This document shows positions 41,718 to 51,597 of a DNA stretch of 64,000 bases, one piece after another. Origin of the DNA: Dokdonella_A ginsengisoli (GTDB lineage: Bacteria; Pseudomonadota; Gammaproteobacteria; Xanthomonadales; Rhodanobacteraceae); assembly GCF_042652785.1 (NCBI RefSeq), contig NZ_JBHSHD010000003.1:408712-472711 (forward strand), in the 5' to 3' direction. Position numbers and translations under genes: made by a program. A model generated the notes under the pieces. The model made no database searches. It saw only the letters and a program-made list of their open reading frames with translations, and had not been told where the DNA came from. Each line of letters begins with the position of its first letter. Position 1 is the first letter of the stretch.

Positions 41718-43991
41718 TCAGCGATGCGACCGGAGCCGCACTGGATCCCACCTGAGCCGAGGCAGTGCCGAGTTGAACGGAGAGCCGACGACCTTTTCCG
41801 GGGCCAGAGCGTAGCCGACCTCTCCATTCCCGATCTGACCGAACGCATTGCTTCCCCAACACTTCGCGACTCCAGCCACGATGGCGCACGTGTTCCTGCT
41901 TGAAGCCGCAACCCAGCTCACGTCGCGAGACGCCCCGATCACATCGACGGCATAAGGTCGATCGTCCCGCGTTCCGTCTCCGATCTGGCCGTAGTAGTTG
42001 GAGCCCCAGCACTTCAAGCTTCCTGCGGCCATCAACGCGCAACCATGCGCCGCGCCTGTGGCGATCAAGGCGATTTTCCCGTCGAGACCGGCAACGTCCA
42101 CGGCCGTTTGCTGGCGGTCTCCCCAACATTTCACCGCGTCGGATCGAGTGAGAGCACAGGTTCGTTGCTCGTGGGCGCTGATGGCGACGACATCCGTGTC
42201 CAGCCCTTGCACGTCGACCGGCGTGTTCCTGTTGGTCGTCGTGCCGTCGCCGAGTTCGCCGGTGGCGTTCTGCCCCCAGCATTTCACCCCACCCGCCGCA
42301 GTGACTGCGCAGGAATGGTATGCCCCCGCGGCAATCGCCTTGACCCCGAGCCCCAGCTCGATCACCGTGAGAGGAACCGGACGCCCCGCGATATTGAGGC
42401 CCACGCCCAGCTGTCCAACCTCGTTGCTGCCCCAACAACGCACTTCGCCGTCCAACGTCAGGGCACAACTGTGGACGCTGCCCAGAGCGAGCTCGGCGGC
42501 GTTTCCACCCAATCTCATCGTCGCGATGGGTTCAGCGCGATTTTCCTTGTAGCCGTCGCCGAGCTGTCCGTACACGCCGAAACCCCAACACCAAACGGCG
42601 TTTCCTTGCGTGATCGCACACGAATGCGCAGTGCCCGTGGCAATTGCGATCAGAGGGGAACCAATCCCGGCCACTGCCGACGCGACCGAACGAGGACTCG
42701 TCGTTCCATCACCGAGCTCGCCGGAGAAATTCTGCCCCCAACAACTCGCCTTTCCATCTTCCGAGAGCGCGCAGGCATAGTGTTCCGCCGTCGCCACCTC
42801 GATTGCGCCCGCACCCAGACCGACGACATCGGTCGGGACTTCGCGTACCGTGGGAACGCCATTTCCGAGCTGGTCCATGTCGCCGCTTCCCCAACAGCGC
42901 ACCTCGCCCGTTCTCAACCTCGCACACGTGTGCGAGTGACCGGCCGCCAACGCAACGACGCCCGATCCCAGGCCCCCGACGTCGACCGCACTTGAACTGT
43001 CGTTCGTGGTTCCATCACCGAGCTGCCCATCGAAGTTGGAGCCCCAACATTTCACGGCGCCACGATCCGTGAGTGCACAGGTGTGCCAAGAGGCCGTGAC
43101 GATGGCTACGGCGGCCTCCTTCAGCGTTGTTGCATCCACCGGCGCGGGGAGGCTGCTCGACGGGATTCCGTTTCCGAGTTCACCGACTCCATTTGTGCCC
43201 CAGCACTTGACTCGCCCTGCGACGGTCAACGCGCAGGTATGCCCGACGGCAGGAGAGACGGCCGCAATTCCGGAGTCCAGGCCGAGTACGTTCACCGGTG
43301 TCGAGCTGTTCGCAAACGTGCCGTCGCCGAGCTGGCCGGCGCCGTTCTGCCCCCAGCATTTCACTCCTCGCGCAGCCGTCAGGGCGCACGAGTAATAGTC
43401 GCCGGCAGCAATCGCCAACACTCCGGGCCCGAGACCTGCGACGTGGACAGGGACTGCGGAGTTCGTTTCAGTGCCGTCTCCGAGCTGGCCGAATTCATTG
43501 TTGCCCCAGCACAGGACGTCGCCCGCGCTGGTGAGCGCGCAGGCATGTCTCGGCCCCGCCGTGATCGCGCGCACCTTGGCCGGCAGTCCAGAAACGAGAA
43601 CCGGACCGTCCGAAACCGTTTCGATGCCGATGCCGAGCTGGCCGTTGAGGCCGTAACCCCAACATTTCACGGCGCCACCCGCCATCAACGCGCAGGTGTA
43701 GAACGATCCGGCGGATACGTCCGTCACCCTGTCCTGCAGACCGATCACGTCGACGGGCGACGAAGTGGGATCGCGTGTGCCGTCACCGAGACCGAAATAA
43801 CTGTTGTCTCCCCAGCATTTCACGCCACCCAGGCGCGTGACTGCGCACGTATGACCGAAGCCTGCGCTGAGCGTATCCGCCTCGACATCGCGCGATGAAA
43901 GCGCTACTGCGAAAAGGCCGATGATCGCAGCCAAGCAGACTCGCACGATTCCGCCGGCAAGCCCGATGGCGCTCGCTGTGACGTGGTGCAT
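41718..43991 (-). CDS. Exported RCC1-repeat beta-propeller protein
   Basis: A 757-residue protein with an N-terminal signal peptide (residues 1 to about 38). It is followed by 14 tandem repeats of about 50 residues, each with a (T/S)CAL..(A/D)GxVxCWG(x)N..GQLGDGT core. That matches the RCC1 repeat, and 14 repeats would make two seven-bladed propellers. Each repeat carries a pair of cysteines, one in CAL and one in CWG, positioned to bridge within the blade. There is no anchor at the C-terminus. RCC1 proteins in eukaryotes are nucleotide exchange factors; bacterial exported forms have no settled role, so I give none. G+C is somewhat lower than in neighbours. The gene is single, divergent from yqgE and convergent with tonB. 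Confidence 0.88.
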   Translation of the reverse strand: MHHVTASAIGLAGGIVRVCLAAIIGLFAVALSSRDVEADTLSAGFGHTCAVTRLGGVKCWGDNSYFGLGDGTRDPTSSPVDVIGLQDRVTDVSAGSFYTCALMAGGAVKCWGYGLNGQLGIGIETVSDGPVLVSGLPAKVRAITAGPRHACALTSAGDVLCWGNNEFGQLGDGTETNSAVPVHVAGLGPGVLAIAAGDYYSCALTAARGVKCWGQNGAGQLGDGTFANSSTPVNVLGLDSGIAAVSPAVGHTCALTVAGRVKCWGTNGVGELGNGIPSSSLPAPVDATTLKEAAVAIVTASWHTCALTDRGAVKCWGSNFDGQLGDGTTNDSSSAVDVGGLGSGVVALAAGHSHTCARLRTGEVRCWGSGDMDQLGNGVPTVREVPTDVVGLGAGAIEVATAEHYACALSEDGKASCWGQNFSGELGDGTTSPRSVASAVAGIGSPLIAIATGTAHSCAITQGNAVWCWGFGVYGQLGDGYKENRAEPIATMRLGGNAAELALGSVHSCALTLDGEVRCWGSNEVGQLGVGLNIAGRPVPLTVIELGLGVKAIAAGAYHSCAVTAAGGVKCWGQNATGELGDGTTTNRNTPVDVQGLDTDVVAISAHEQRTCALTRSDAVKCWGDRQQTAVDVAGLDGKIALIATGAAHGCALMAAGSLKCWGSNYYGQIGDGTRDDRPYAVDVIGASRDVSWVAASSRNTCAIVAGVAKCWGSNAFGQIGNGEVGYALAPEKVVGSPFNSALPRLRWDPVRLRSHR

Positions 43992-44306
43992 TCCTTATCT
44001 CCCCCATCCCTGCATGAATATTCGCCTCTCGCCGTATCGGAGAGACCGCCGGTGACATCGCGCCTCGAAGCGCTCGCGGCAGTATATCGCGGCCGATTCG
44101 ATCCAAATCCGCAGGGTTCTGCCCTCTTGCCGGCTCTTACGGCTGCGAACGTACGTATCCGGCCCTGGTCAACTCGAACTGCCCACATGGGTTCCGTCGT
44201 CGAGACCCGCTGCGGTCGGCGACCAACATGAGCGACACGTAACCAGTCGCCATCCGACGCAGTCGCGCGCCGGACGCCCGCTCCGCTCCCGGGTACAATC
44301 CGCCCC
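43992..44306. other. 315-bp divergent region between the RCC1-like gene and yqgE
   Basis: No gene is supported; an 82-codon plus-strand frame at its left end has no ribosome site and an unremarkable composition. The right end carries the yqgE -10-like signal, and the left end GGGGAGA before the RCC1-like ATG. Confidence 0.5.
44294..44299 (+). promoter_or_regulatory. TACAAT -10 seven bases before the yqgE start
   Basis: TACAAT ends seven bases before the yqgE ATG at 44307, and no ribosome site lies between. Transcription would start at or next to the ATG, so the mRNA may be leaderless. The -35 at 17 bp is poor (cggacg). Confidence 0.45.
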
Positions 44307-44870
44307 ATGCCCGACCCCACCCCGCTGACGAACCAGCTGCTGATCGCGATGCCGAGCCTGCGCGATCCGAACTTCGCGCGCGGCGTGACCTTCCTGTGCC
44401 AGCACGGCGAGGACGGCGCGATGGGCCTGATGATCAACCGCCTGTCCGAGTACCGCCTGGGCGACGTGCTGGCGCAGATGAACATGCATTCGGAGATCCC
44501 GGACGTGGTCGACGCGCCGGTGCTGATCGGTGGCCCGGTGCAGCCCGAGCGCGGCTTCGTGCTGCACACGCCGAACGGCGAGTGGGAATCCTCGTTCCGC
44601 ATTTCCGAGCGCGTCAGCGTGACGACCTCGCGCGACATCCTGGTCGCGATCGCGGCCGGCAACGGGCCGCGCCACGCGGTGGTCGCGCTCGGCTATTCCG
44701 GCTGGAGCCCGGGCCAGCTCGAGCAGGAACTGGTCGAGAACCACTGGCTGACCGCGCCGGCTTCCGAGCAGGTGCTGTTCGAGACGCCGCTGGACCAGCG
44801 CTGGGAAGCGGCCGCGCACCTGGTCGGCGTGAACCTGTTCCAGATGGCCAGCTATGCCGGCCACGCCTGA
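44307..44870 (+). CDS. yqgE: YqgE/AlgH family protein
   Basis: A 187-residue cytoplasmic protein of the DUF179 (YqgE/AlgH) family, whose molecular role is not settled. The family phrases are visible: LLIAMPSLRDPNFARGVTFLCQH near 11-33, GAMGLMINRL, VLIGGPVQPERGFVLHT and ALGYSGWSPGQLEQEL. The start lacks a Shine-Dalgarno and lies just after a -10 hexamer. It overlaps ruvX by 17 bases, the linkage usual in gammaproteobacteria, which suggests a shared mRNA. Confidence 0.95.
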   Translation: MPDPTPLTNQLLIAMPSLRDPNFARGVTFLCQHGEDGAMGLMINRLSEYRLGDVLAQMNMHSEIPDVVDAPVLIGGPVQPERGFVLHTPNGEWESSFRISERVSVTTSRDILVAIAAGNGPRHAVVALGYSGWSPGQLEQELVENHWLTAPASEQVLFETPLDQRWEAAAHLVGVNLFQMASYAGHA

Positions 44871-45336
44871 GAACCCGGACACGGGTTCGAGCGCAGGCCT
44901 TCCGACCGGCAACGTTCTCGCTTTCGACGTCGGCACGCGCCTGATCGGCGTCGCGCTCGGCAACCGGCTGACCTCCGGCGCGCGCGCGCTCGCCGCGATC
45001 GCCAGCGACGACTGGCCCCGCCTGGACGCGCTGGTCGGCGAATGGCGGCCGGAGCGCCTCGTCGTCGGCCTGCCGCTCGCGCTGGACGGCGGCGAACAGC
45101 CGATGACGCGCCGCGCGCGCGAGTTCGCGCGCGCGCTCGAACGCCGCTACGCGCGGCCGGTCGACCTCGTCGACGAACGCCACACCTCGCGCGAAGCCGC
45201 ACGCCGCTTCGCCGAGCAGCGTGCGAGCGGAGCCGCACGGCGCAAGCACGCCGCCGACATCGACGCGCTCGCCGCGCAGATCATCCTCGAGCACTGGTTC
45301 TCCACCGGCCCGCAACCCAATTCCGCCACCTCCTGA
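44854..45336 (+). CDS. ruvX: Putative pre-16S rRNA nuclease / RuvX (YqgF)
   Basis: RNase H-fold protein that finishes the 5' end of 16S rRNA in E. coli and is also described as a Holliday-junction resolvase. The 160-residue product has LAFDVGTRLIGVALGN near 24-40, LVVGLPLALDGGEQPMT near 70, and the acidic LVDERHTSREAARRF and DIDALAAQIILEHW segments that hold the remaining active-site residues. The start ATG lies inside yqgE, and pyrB begins 15 bases after the stop, so the three form one operon. Confidence 0.94.
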   Translation: MPATPENPDTGSSAGLPTGNVLAFDVGTRLIGVALGNRLTSGARALAAIASDDWPRLDALVGEWRPERLVVGLPLALDGGEQPMTRRAREFARALERRYARPVDLVDERHTSREAARRFAEQRASGAARRKHAADIDALAAQIILEHWFSTGPQPNSATS

Positions 45337-45350
45337 GCACGACCTTCCGC

Positions 45351-46277
45351 ATGTCCAAGCCCCACGAGCCCCCGCGACATCTGCTGACCCTGCAGGACCT
45401 CGGCCGCGAGCGCATCCTCACCCTGCTCGATCGCGCCGCCGGGCTGCGCGCGCAGTTCCGCGCCGGCGCGCTGCCGCCGCTGCTGGCCGGGCGCACGGTG
45501 GTGAACCTGTTCTTCGAGCCGTCGACGCGCACGCGCACCAGCTTCGAACTCGCCGCGCGCCGGCTCGGCGCGCTGGTGGTGAACTTCGACATCGCCAGTT
45601 CCTCCACCAGCAAGGGCGAGACGCTCGAGGACACGCTGGCGACGCTGGAGGCGATGGACGCCGACGCCTTCGTCGTGCGCCACAAGGAGAACGGCACGCC
45701 GGCGCGCCTGGCCGCGCACGCGCGCCGCGCCGCCGTGCTCAACGCCGGCGACGGCAACCACGCGCATCCGACGCAGGGGCTGCTCGACCTGCTGACCATC
45801 CGCGACCGCAAGGGCCGTGTCGACGGGCTGACCGTGACGATCTGCGGCGACGTCCGCCACTCGCGCGTGGCACGCTCGGACGTGCACGGCCTGGCCGCGC
45901 TCGGCGCCGGCGAGATCCGCCTGTGCGGCCCGGCCGCGCTGCTGCCGGCCGCCGACGAGTTTCAGCACTGCCGCGTGTTCGAGGACTTCGACGCCGCGGT
46001 CGAGGGCGCCGACGTGATCGTCATGCTGCGCCTGCAGAAGGAGCGCATGGAGCGCCTCGCCTTCGACGAGGATACCTATTTCGCCCGCTACGGGCTGGAC
46101 GCGAAACGCCTCACGCGGGCGCGGCCCGACGCGGTCGTCATGCATCCGGGACCGATGAACCGCGGCGTCGAAATCGCCTCCGAAGTCGCCGACGGCGCAC
46201 AGTCCGCGGTGCTGGAGCAGGTCGCCAACGGCGTGTTCGCCCGCATGGCCGTACTGGAAGCGCTGCTGCGCCGCTAA
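45351..46277 (+). CDS. pyrB: Aspartate carbamoyltransferase catalytic subunit
   Basis: Makes carbamoyl-aspartate in pyrimidine synthesis. The 308-residue product starts at the ATG at 45351. It contains the carbamoyl-phosphate site VVNLFFEPSTRTRTSFELAA near 45-65, the KGETLEDT loop, GDGNHAHPTQGLLDLLTI, and VMHPGPMNRGVEI near the C-terminus. No pyrI or inactive pyrC-like partner adjoins it. It is third in the yqgE-ruvX-pyrB cluster. Confidence 0.97.
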   Translation: MSKPHEPPRHLLTLQDLGRERILTLLDRAAGLRAQFRAGALPPLLAGRTVVNLFFEPSTRTRTSFELAARRLGALVVNFDIASSSTSKGETLEDTLATLEAMDADAFVVRHKENGTPARLAAHARRAAVLNAGDGNHAHPTQGLLDLLTIRDRKGRVDGLTVTICGDVRHSRVARSDVHGLAALGAGEIRLCGPAALLPAADEFQHCRVFEDFDAAVEGADVIVMLRLQKERMERLAFDEDTYFARYGLDAKRLTRARPDAVVMHPGPMNRGVEIASEVADGAQSAVLEQVANGVFARMAVLEALLRR

Positions 46278-46391
46278 GCTTCGCATCCGTCCGTCCGGAA
46301 TGACGCATCCGTGCGCGGTTCCGTGATCCGTTTCCAACGACGGCCATACCGACGGCCGCCAGAAGTCGGTTCAACCACCGGAAGACGCCGT

Positions 46392-48116
46392 ATGCGCAGA
46401 CACGTCAGGATTGGATTCATCACCCTCATCGCCGCATTGGCTGCCGCCTGCGGCAAGAAAGCCGAGCACGACGCACCGATCGCTTTCGTACCGGCGGATA
46501 CGCCGTACGTGATCGCCGCGCTCGAGCCGGTGCCGGACGCCACCGCGAAGTACCTCAGCGCTCAGGCGCAGGGCATCTGGTCGGTGATCTTCCCGATGTT
46601 CGACCAGATGCTGGCCGAGAGCGAGCAGAATGCGGACGAGGAAGCCACGCCCGAGCAGCTCGCGCTGCGCGCCAAGACGCGCCGCGTGGTGAAGGCGGTG
46701 ATGGACGAGATCCGCACCCGCGACACGCCCGAGAAGTGGCGCGAAGTCGGCCTCGGCACGCAGGTGCGCTCGGCCATCTACGGCGTCGGCCTGCTGCCCG
46801 TGCTGCGCGCCGAGATCCTCGACGCCGACGCGCTGCGCGCGATGATCGCGCGCATCGAGCAGAACGCCGGCGAGAAGCTCGGCACCGCGCGCATCGGCGA
46901 ACAGGACGTCTGGACGATCGGCGGCGAGCCGGTGCTCGGCCTGATGGCGATCCAGGCCAAGCACCTGGTGGTCACGGTCGTGCCGGCCGGCGCCGACGAG
47001 GCGCTCAAGCGCCGCGTGCTCGGCCTCGACCGCCCCGACAAGAGCCTGGCCGACACGAACGCGCTGGCCGATTTCAACAAGGCGCGCGGCTACCTGCCCT
47101 ACGCCAGCGGCTGGGTCGACACGCGCCGCGTGCTGGCGCTGCTCAACGACGATCCGGCGGTGGCCGCGTTCGCCAAGGCCGCCGGCGAACCGAAGCCCGA
47201 ACTCGACGCCGCCTGCCGCGGCGAACTCGACGCGCTCGCCGCGAAGGCGCCGCGCCTGGCGCTGGGCTACACGAAGTTCGACACCGAACGCATGACCATG
47301 CACATGCGCCTGGATCTCGATCCGGCGCTGGCGAAATCGCTGGCGTCGCTGCCGGTGGCCCTGCCGGGCGCGAAGTCGAACGACGCGCTGTTCGACTTCG
47401 CCTTCGCGCTGCCGGTGCTGCGCGGCCGCGACTTCCTCGTCGCCCAGGCGGATGCGGTCGCCGCGGCGCCGTTCCGCTGCGGGATGCTCGAGCCGCTGAA
47501 CGAGCAGCTCGCGGAAATGAAGACCAAGATCGAGGCGACGATCCCGCCGCCGCTGGCCGACCTGCTCGGCGTGCGCCTCACGGTCGACCGCGTCGTGCTG
47601 CCCGCCCCGGACGGCAGCACGGCGTTCGACGTCGCCGGCCGCGTGCTGGTCGGCAGCAACAACCCGGCCTTCCTGACCAGCCTCGCACAGATGTCGGTGC
47701 CGGCGCTGCAGAAGATCGCGCTGTCGCCGGACGGCAAGGCGGTGGCGATTCCGGCGGATGCGATTCCCGGCGGCTACGCCGAAGGCCACGAGATCCACGC
47801 TGCGATGGGTGCGAAGACGCTGGGCCTTTCGGTCGGCAAGGACCAGGCCGCGCGGCTCGAGACGGCCGTGACCGCCGCCGCGGGAACGCCCGGGGTGGCG
47901 ATCGAATCGAGCCTCAGCGGCGAGGTGTACAAGCTGCTCGGCCAGGCCTTCGACCAGTTCGGCGACAGCCTGCCGGCCAAGGACCGCCCCACCCTCGACA
48001 TGCAGCGCAAGCTCTACGCGATGTACGCGCAGTGGTTCAGGCGCATCGGCGGCGACATGAGCTTCGGCGCCGAAGGCATCGACATCACGCAGGACGTGGA
48101 ATACGCCAGGCAGTAG
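46392..48116 (+). CDS. Lipoprotein of unknown function (574 aa)
   Basis: I do not recognise a named family. The product has a lipoprotein signal (MRRHVRIGFITLIAALAA then lipobox AAAC, lipidated Cys near residue 21, followed by GKK). The +2 residue is Gly, so outer-membrane sorting is likely. The body is a mix of helices and strands with no cysteines of note except one (RCGMLEPLNEQL) near 360. Phrases such as FVPADTPYVIAALEPVP and GQDxWTIGGEPVLGLM recur in large unannotated lipoproteins, but I can assign no role. Its gene is single, convergent with pilU, and followed by a strong hairpin. Confidence 0.8.
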   Translation: MRRHVRIGFITLIAALAAACGKKAEHDAPIAFVPADTPYVIAALEPVPDATAKYLSAQAQGIWSVIFPMFDQMLAESEQNADEEATPEQLALRAKTRRVVKAVMDEIRTRDTPEKWREVGLGTQVRSAIYGVGLLPVLRAEILDADALRAMIARIEQNAGEKLGTARIGEQDVWTIGGEPVLGLMAIQAKHLVVTVVPAGADEALKRRVLGLDRPDKSLADTNALADFNKARGYLPYASGWVDTRRVLALLNDDPAVAAFAKAAGEPKPELDAACRGELDALAAKAPRLALGYTKFDTERMTMHMRLDLDPALAKSLASLPVALPGAKSNDALFDFAFALPVLRGRDFLVAQADAVAAAPFRCGMLEPLNEQLAEMKTKIEATIPPPLADLLGVRLTVDRVVLPAPDGSTAFDVAGRVLVGSNNPAFLTSLAQMSVPALQKIALSPDGKAVAIPADAIPGGYAEGHEIHAAMGAKTLGLSVGKDQAARLETAVTAAAGTPGVAIESSLSGEVYKLLGQAFDQFGDSLPAKDRPTLDMQRKLYAMYAQWFRRIGGDMSFGAEGIDITQDVEYARQ

Positions 48117-48144
48117 CTTCGCGCCGGCCTGCCTTTCACGGAAC

Positions 48145-48174
48145 GACCCCGCCTCGCGCATGCGAGGCGGGGTC
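48145..48174. terminator. 13-bp hairpin between convergent lipoprotein gene and pilU
   Basis: A perfect stem (48145-48157 with 48162-48174, loop gcat) of very high G+C sits 28 bases after the lipoprotein stop and 58 bases after the pilU stop. It could end both transcripts. The T-run is poor on both strands. Confidence 0.65.
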
Positions 48175-48232
48175 GGCTCTTCGTTCGTTGCGAAGTTCGT
48201 TGCGAGCGGCGCCCGGACGGACGCCGCCGTCT

Positions 48233-49360
<1,128 letters not shown>

Positions 49361-49572
49361 CTTTGCAGTTCCCCTATGGATGCCGGACGGCGCGGCCGCG
49401 CCCGTCGGCGACCGGAGCCGTTCGCGCCGCGCACCGCGCGGGACGGCCTCGCTCCGCCCGGGCATCTTACACCTCGCCGACGCCGGCCCACTGCGACGCC
49501 TGCATGGTTTTGCGGGCCGGAAAAAGGCCGCAGGACGCCGGCGCGAACGGGTTTTCCCCCGCGCCGGCCGGC

Positions 49573-51402
49573 TCAGAACACGGCGAGGTCGACGCCGCGC
49601 GAATTGCCGCCGCGCATCTCGATGTCGACCTCCGCGCTCGCACCGCGCGCGCAGTCGCAGGCGTAGACAGAGACGAATCCGTCCTCGAACGCGGGCGCGA
49701 CGGGACGGCCGTCCATGCGCACGACGATCGCCGGCTTTTCCGCCAGGGCGTAGGCCATGTGCGTGACCGCCAGATGCTCGGAAGCGGCGAGCCGGAACGC
49801 CGGTACGCGGCTGTGCGCCGACGCCGGCGGCGGCACCTGCGCCGGATACACCGGCACGTCCGGCGGCAGCAGGGGCGGCGTGTCGCCGACCGGCCTGGCC
49901 GGCACCAGCCCGAGCGGCCCGATCCGGCGCGCCGGGCGCACGCCGACGTGCGCCAGCATTGCGCGCGACAGTCCCAGCCAGTGTTCGCGATCGGGCGCGT
50001 TGCCGCCGATGTGCACGTCGCCGCGATCGCAGAACAGACGCATCGCGATCGCATGATCGCTGGTCAGCTGCGCCGCGTAGACGCCGTGCACGGCAGGCGC
50101 CGGCTGCGCGCAGAGGAACTTTCCGCTGGCGCGCTGGGCGTAGGCCGGCATCAGCGGCAGGATCTGCAGCTGACCATCGCGCGGACGCTTGATGTCGAAC
50201 CAGGGCACCCACTCGAAGGCCCAGGTTCCCTGCGCCTGGAACCTCGCCGTGCCGGCGATCGTGACCGCGCAGGCGGCCAGCGCGACGGCCGCCGCGCAAA
50301 CGCGAACCGCGTGCGCCGCGCGCGTCTCGCCGAGCGAGGCCAGCCCGATCGCGACCAGGCCGGCCAGCACGATCCAGGTCGACGCGGCCATGTAGTACGG
50401 CGTGTCCACGCGCACCAGCACGGTCGTCAGCAGCACGGCGAGCAGGGTCGCCAGTCCGCAGAGGACGACGCGACGCGTGCGCGCGTCGCGCAGGCCGGCG
50501 ACGAGTCCGAGTGCACCGGCGGCGCCGCCGGCCGCGACCGTCAGCGTCGCGAGGCCCGCCCACGGCGCCGGCCAGCCCAGCGTCGGCTCGAACCATTCGC
50601 GCGCACCGCCCCAGGCAACGCCGGCGAACAGGCGGGCCAGGTCGAACACGCTGCCGGTCGTGCGGCCGTTGCCGAGGTAGGCGCCGGCGCGCTTCCACTC
50701 GGCGAATCCGTGCGTGAAATCCCACCACAGGAACGGCAGCAGCGGCAGCAGCGCCGCCGCCGCGGCCAGCAACACGTCGCGCGCGCGCAGCACACCGCGA
50801 CGCCACGCCCATGCCGCCACCGCGGGCGCCACCCAGAGCAGGCCGGCATTGGCCGGATGCGCGTGGATCGCCAGCACGCCGAACAGTGCCATGCCGACCA
50901 GATAGCGTGTGCGCGGCCGCCGGCAGTAGCGCACCGCGCACAGCAGGAAGGCCAGATCCAGCGCCGGCGACAGCAGCGGATGCGACGGCAGCAGCCACTC
51001 GAAAGTGGACCAGCTCGGAACCAGCAGGCCGACCGCGAACAGCAGACCCGCGCGGCGCCCGTGCAGGGCCTTGCCCAGCAGATAGGCGAGCGGCACCTGC
51101 AGCGCGGCGACGGCGCCGAGCAGCAGCAGCGTGGACAGCCACGTGCGCCCCACCGCCAGCAGCAGCGCGAGCAGGTAGAACCACACCGGGCCGAGATGGA
51201 TCGTCTCGTTCAGCACCGGACCGTACGGCGGGAATTCGTCGCCGTGGACGATCCGGTACGCGGCGAAGAAGTCGCGCGCCAGGCCCATGTGCACGCCCGC
51301 ATACGGGATGCGCAGCAACAGCAGCAGCGCGAGCGCGGCGAGCGCGAGGTTGCGTGCCGTCCGCGACGCCAGCCAGATGCGCAGGCGCGGCGTCATGCGC
51401 AC
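49573..51402 (-). CDS. Multi-spanning membrane protein, glycosyltransferase-39/PMT-like
   Basis: A 609-residue inner-membrane protein with about ten hydrophobic segments in the first 400 residues and a soluble periplasmic C-terminal domain of about 200 residues. An acidic turn after the first helix (GLARDFFAAYRIVHGDE) is like the DxD/ExD-type loop of lipid-linked sugar transferases such as ArnT and PMT. The next segment (FPPYGPVLNETIHLGPVWFYLL) fits this too. I infer a transferase that uses a polyprenyl-phosphate sugar; the acceptor is unknown. The C-terminal domain has a Cys pair (YACDCARGA). The start could be the second Met (51396). Confidence 0.6.
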   Translation of the reverse strand: MRMTPRLRIWLASRTARNLALAALALLLLLRIPYAGVHMGLARDFFAAYRIVHGDEFPPYGPVLNETIHLGPVWFYLLALLLAVGRTWLSTLLLLGAVAALQVPLAYLLGKALHGRRAGLLFAVGLLVPSWSTFEWLLPSHPLLSPALDLAFLLCAVRYCRRPRTRYLVGMALFGVLAIHAHPANAGLLWVAPAVAAWAWRRGVLRARDVLLAAAAALLPLLPFLWWDFTHGFAEWKRAGAYLGNGRTTGSVFDLARLFAGVAWGGAREWFEPTLGWPAPWAGLATLTVAAGGAAGALGLVAGLRDARTRRVVLCGLATLLAVLLTTVLVRVDTPYYMAASTWIVLAGLVAIGLASLGETRAAHAVRVCAAAVALAACAVTIAGTARFQAQGTWAFEWVPWFDIKRPRDGQLQILPLMPAYAQRASGKFLCAQPAPAVHGVYAAQLTSDHAIAMRLFCDRGDVHIGGNAPDREHWLGLSRAMLAHVGVRPARRIGPLGLVPARPVGDTPPLLPPDVPVYPAQVPPPASAHSRVPAFRLAASEHLAVTHMAYALAEKPAIVVRMDGRPVAPAFEDGFVSVYACDCARGASAEVDIEMRGGNSRGVDLAVF

Positions 51403-51597
51403 GCAAACCCGCCATCGCGCGGGCGGGTGACCGGCCTCGCGTGGGGTCCTGCGTTTCCGAACGGGCGGCCGGGGTCGCGCACTCGTGCAAGGCTCCGATT
51501 CTGCGACCGCGGACTATAGCGGCCGGCCGCCGGCGCGCGCATCCGTGCGGCGCAGCGGCGGGCGGCTCGGCGGCACGCCCGTCGAAACGCGGTTCCG

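Noticed and set aside
43983..44231. 82-codon plus-strand frame upstream of yqgE
   Set aside because: No ribosome site, no recognisable domain, and it overlaps the start of the divergent RCC1-like gene.
48183..48205. Tandem 11-bp repeat gttcgttgcga, two copies one base apart
   Set aside because: Only two copies, and too short to suggest an iteron array or a CRISPR; probably chance or slippage near the terminator.
49363..51519. A 718-codon plus-strand frame opposite the glycosyltransferase-like gene
   Set aside because: Low-complexity Arg/Gln/Ala sequence with no domain; the minus-strand frame has clear membrane helices.
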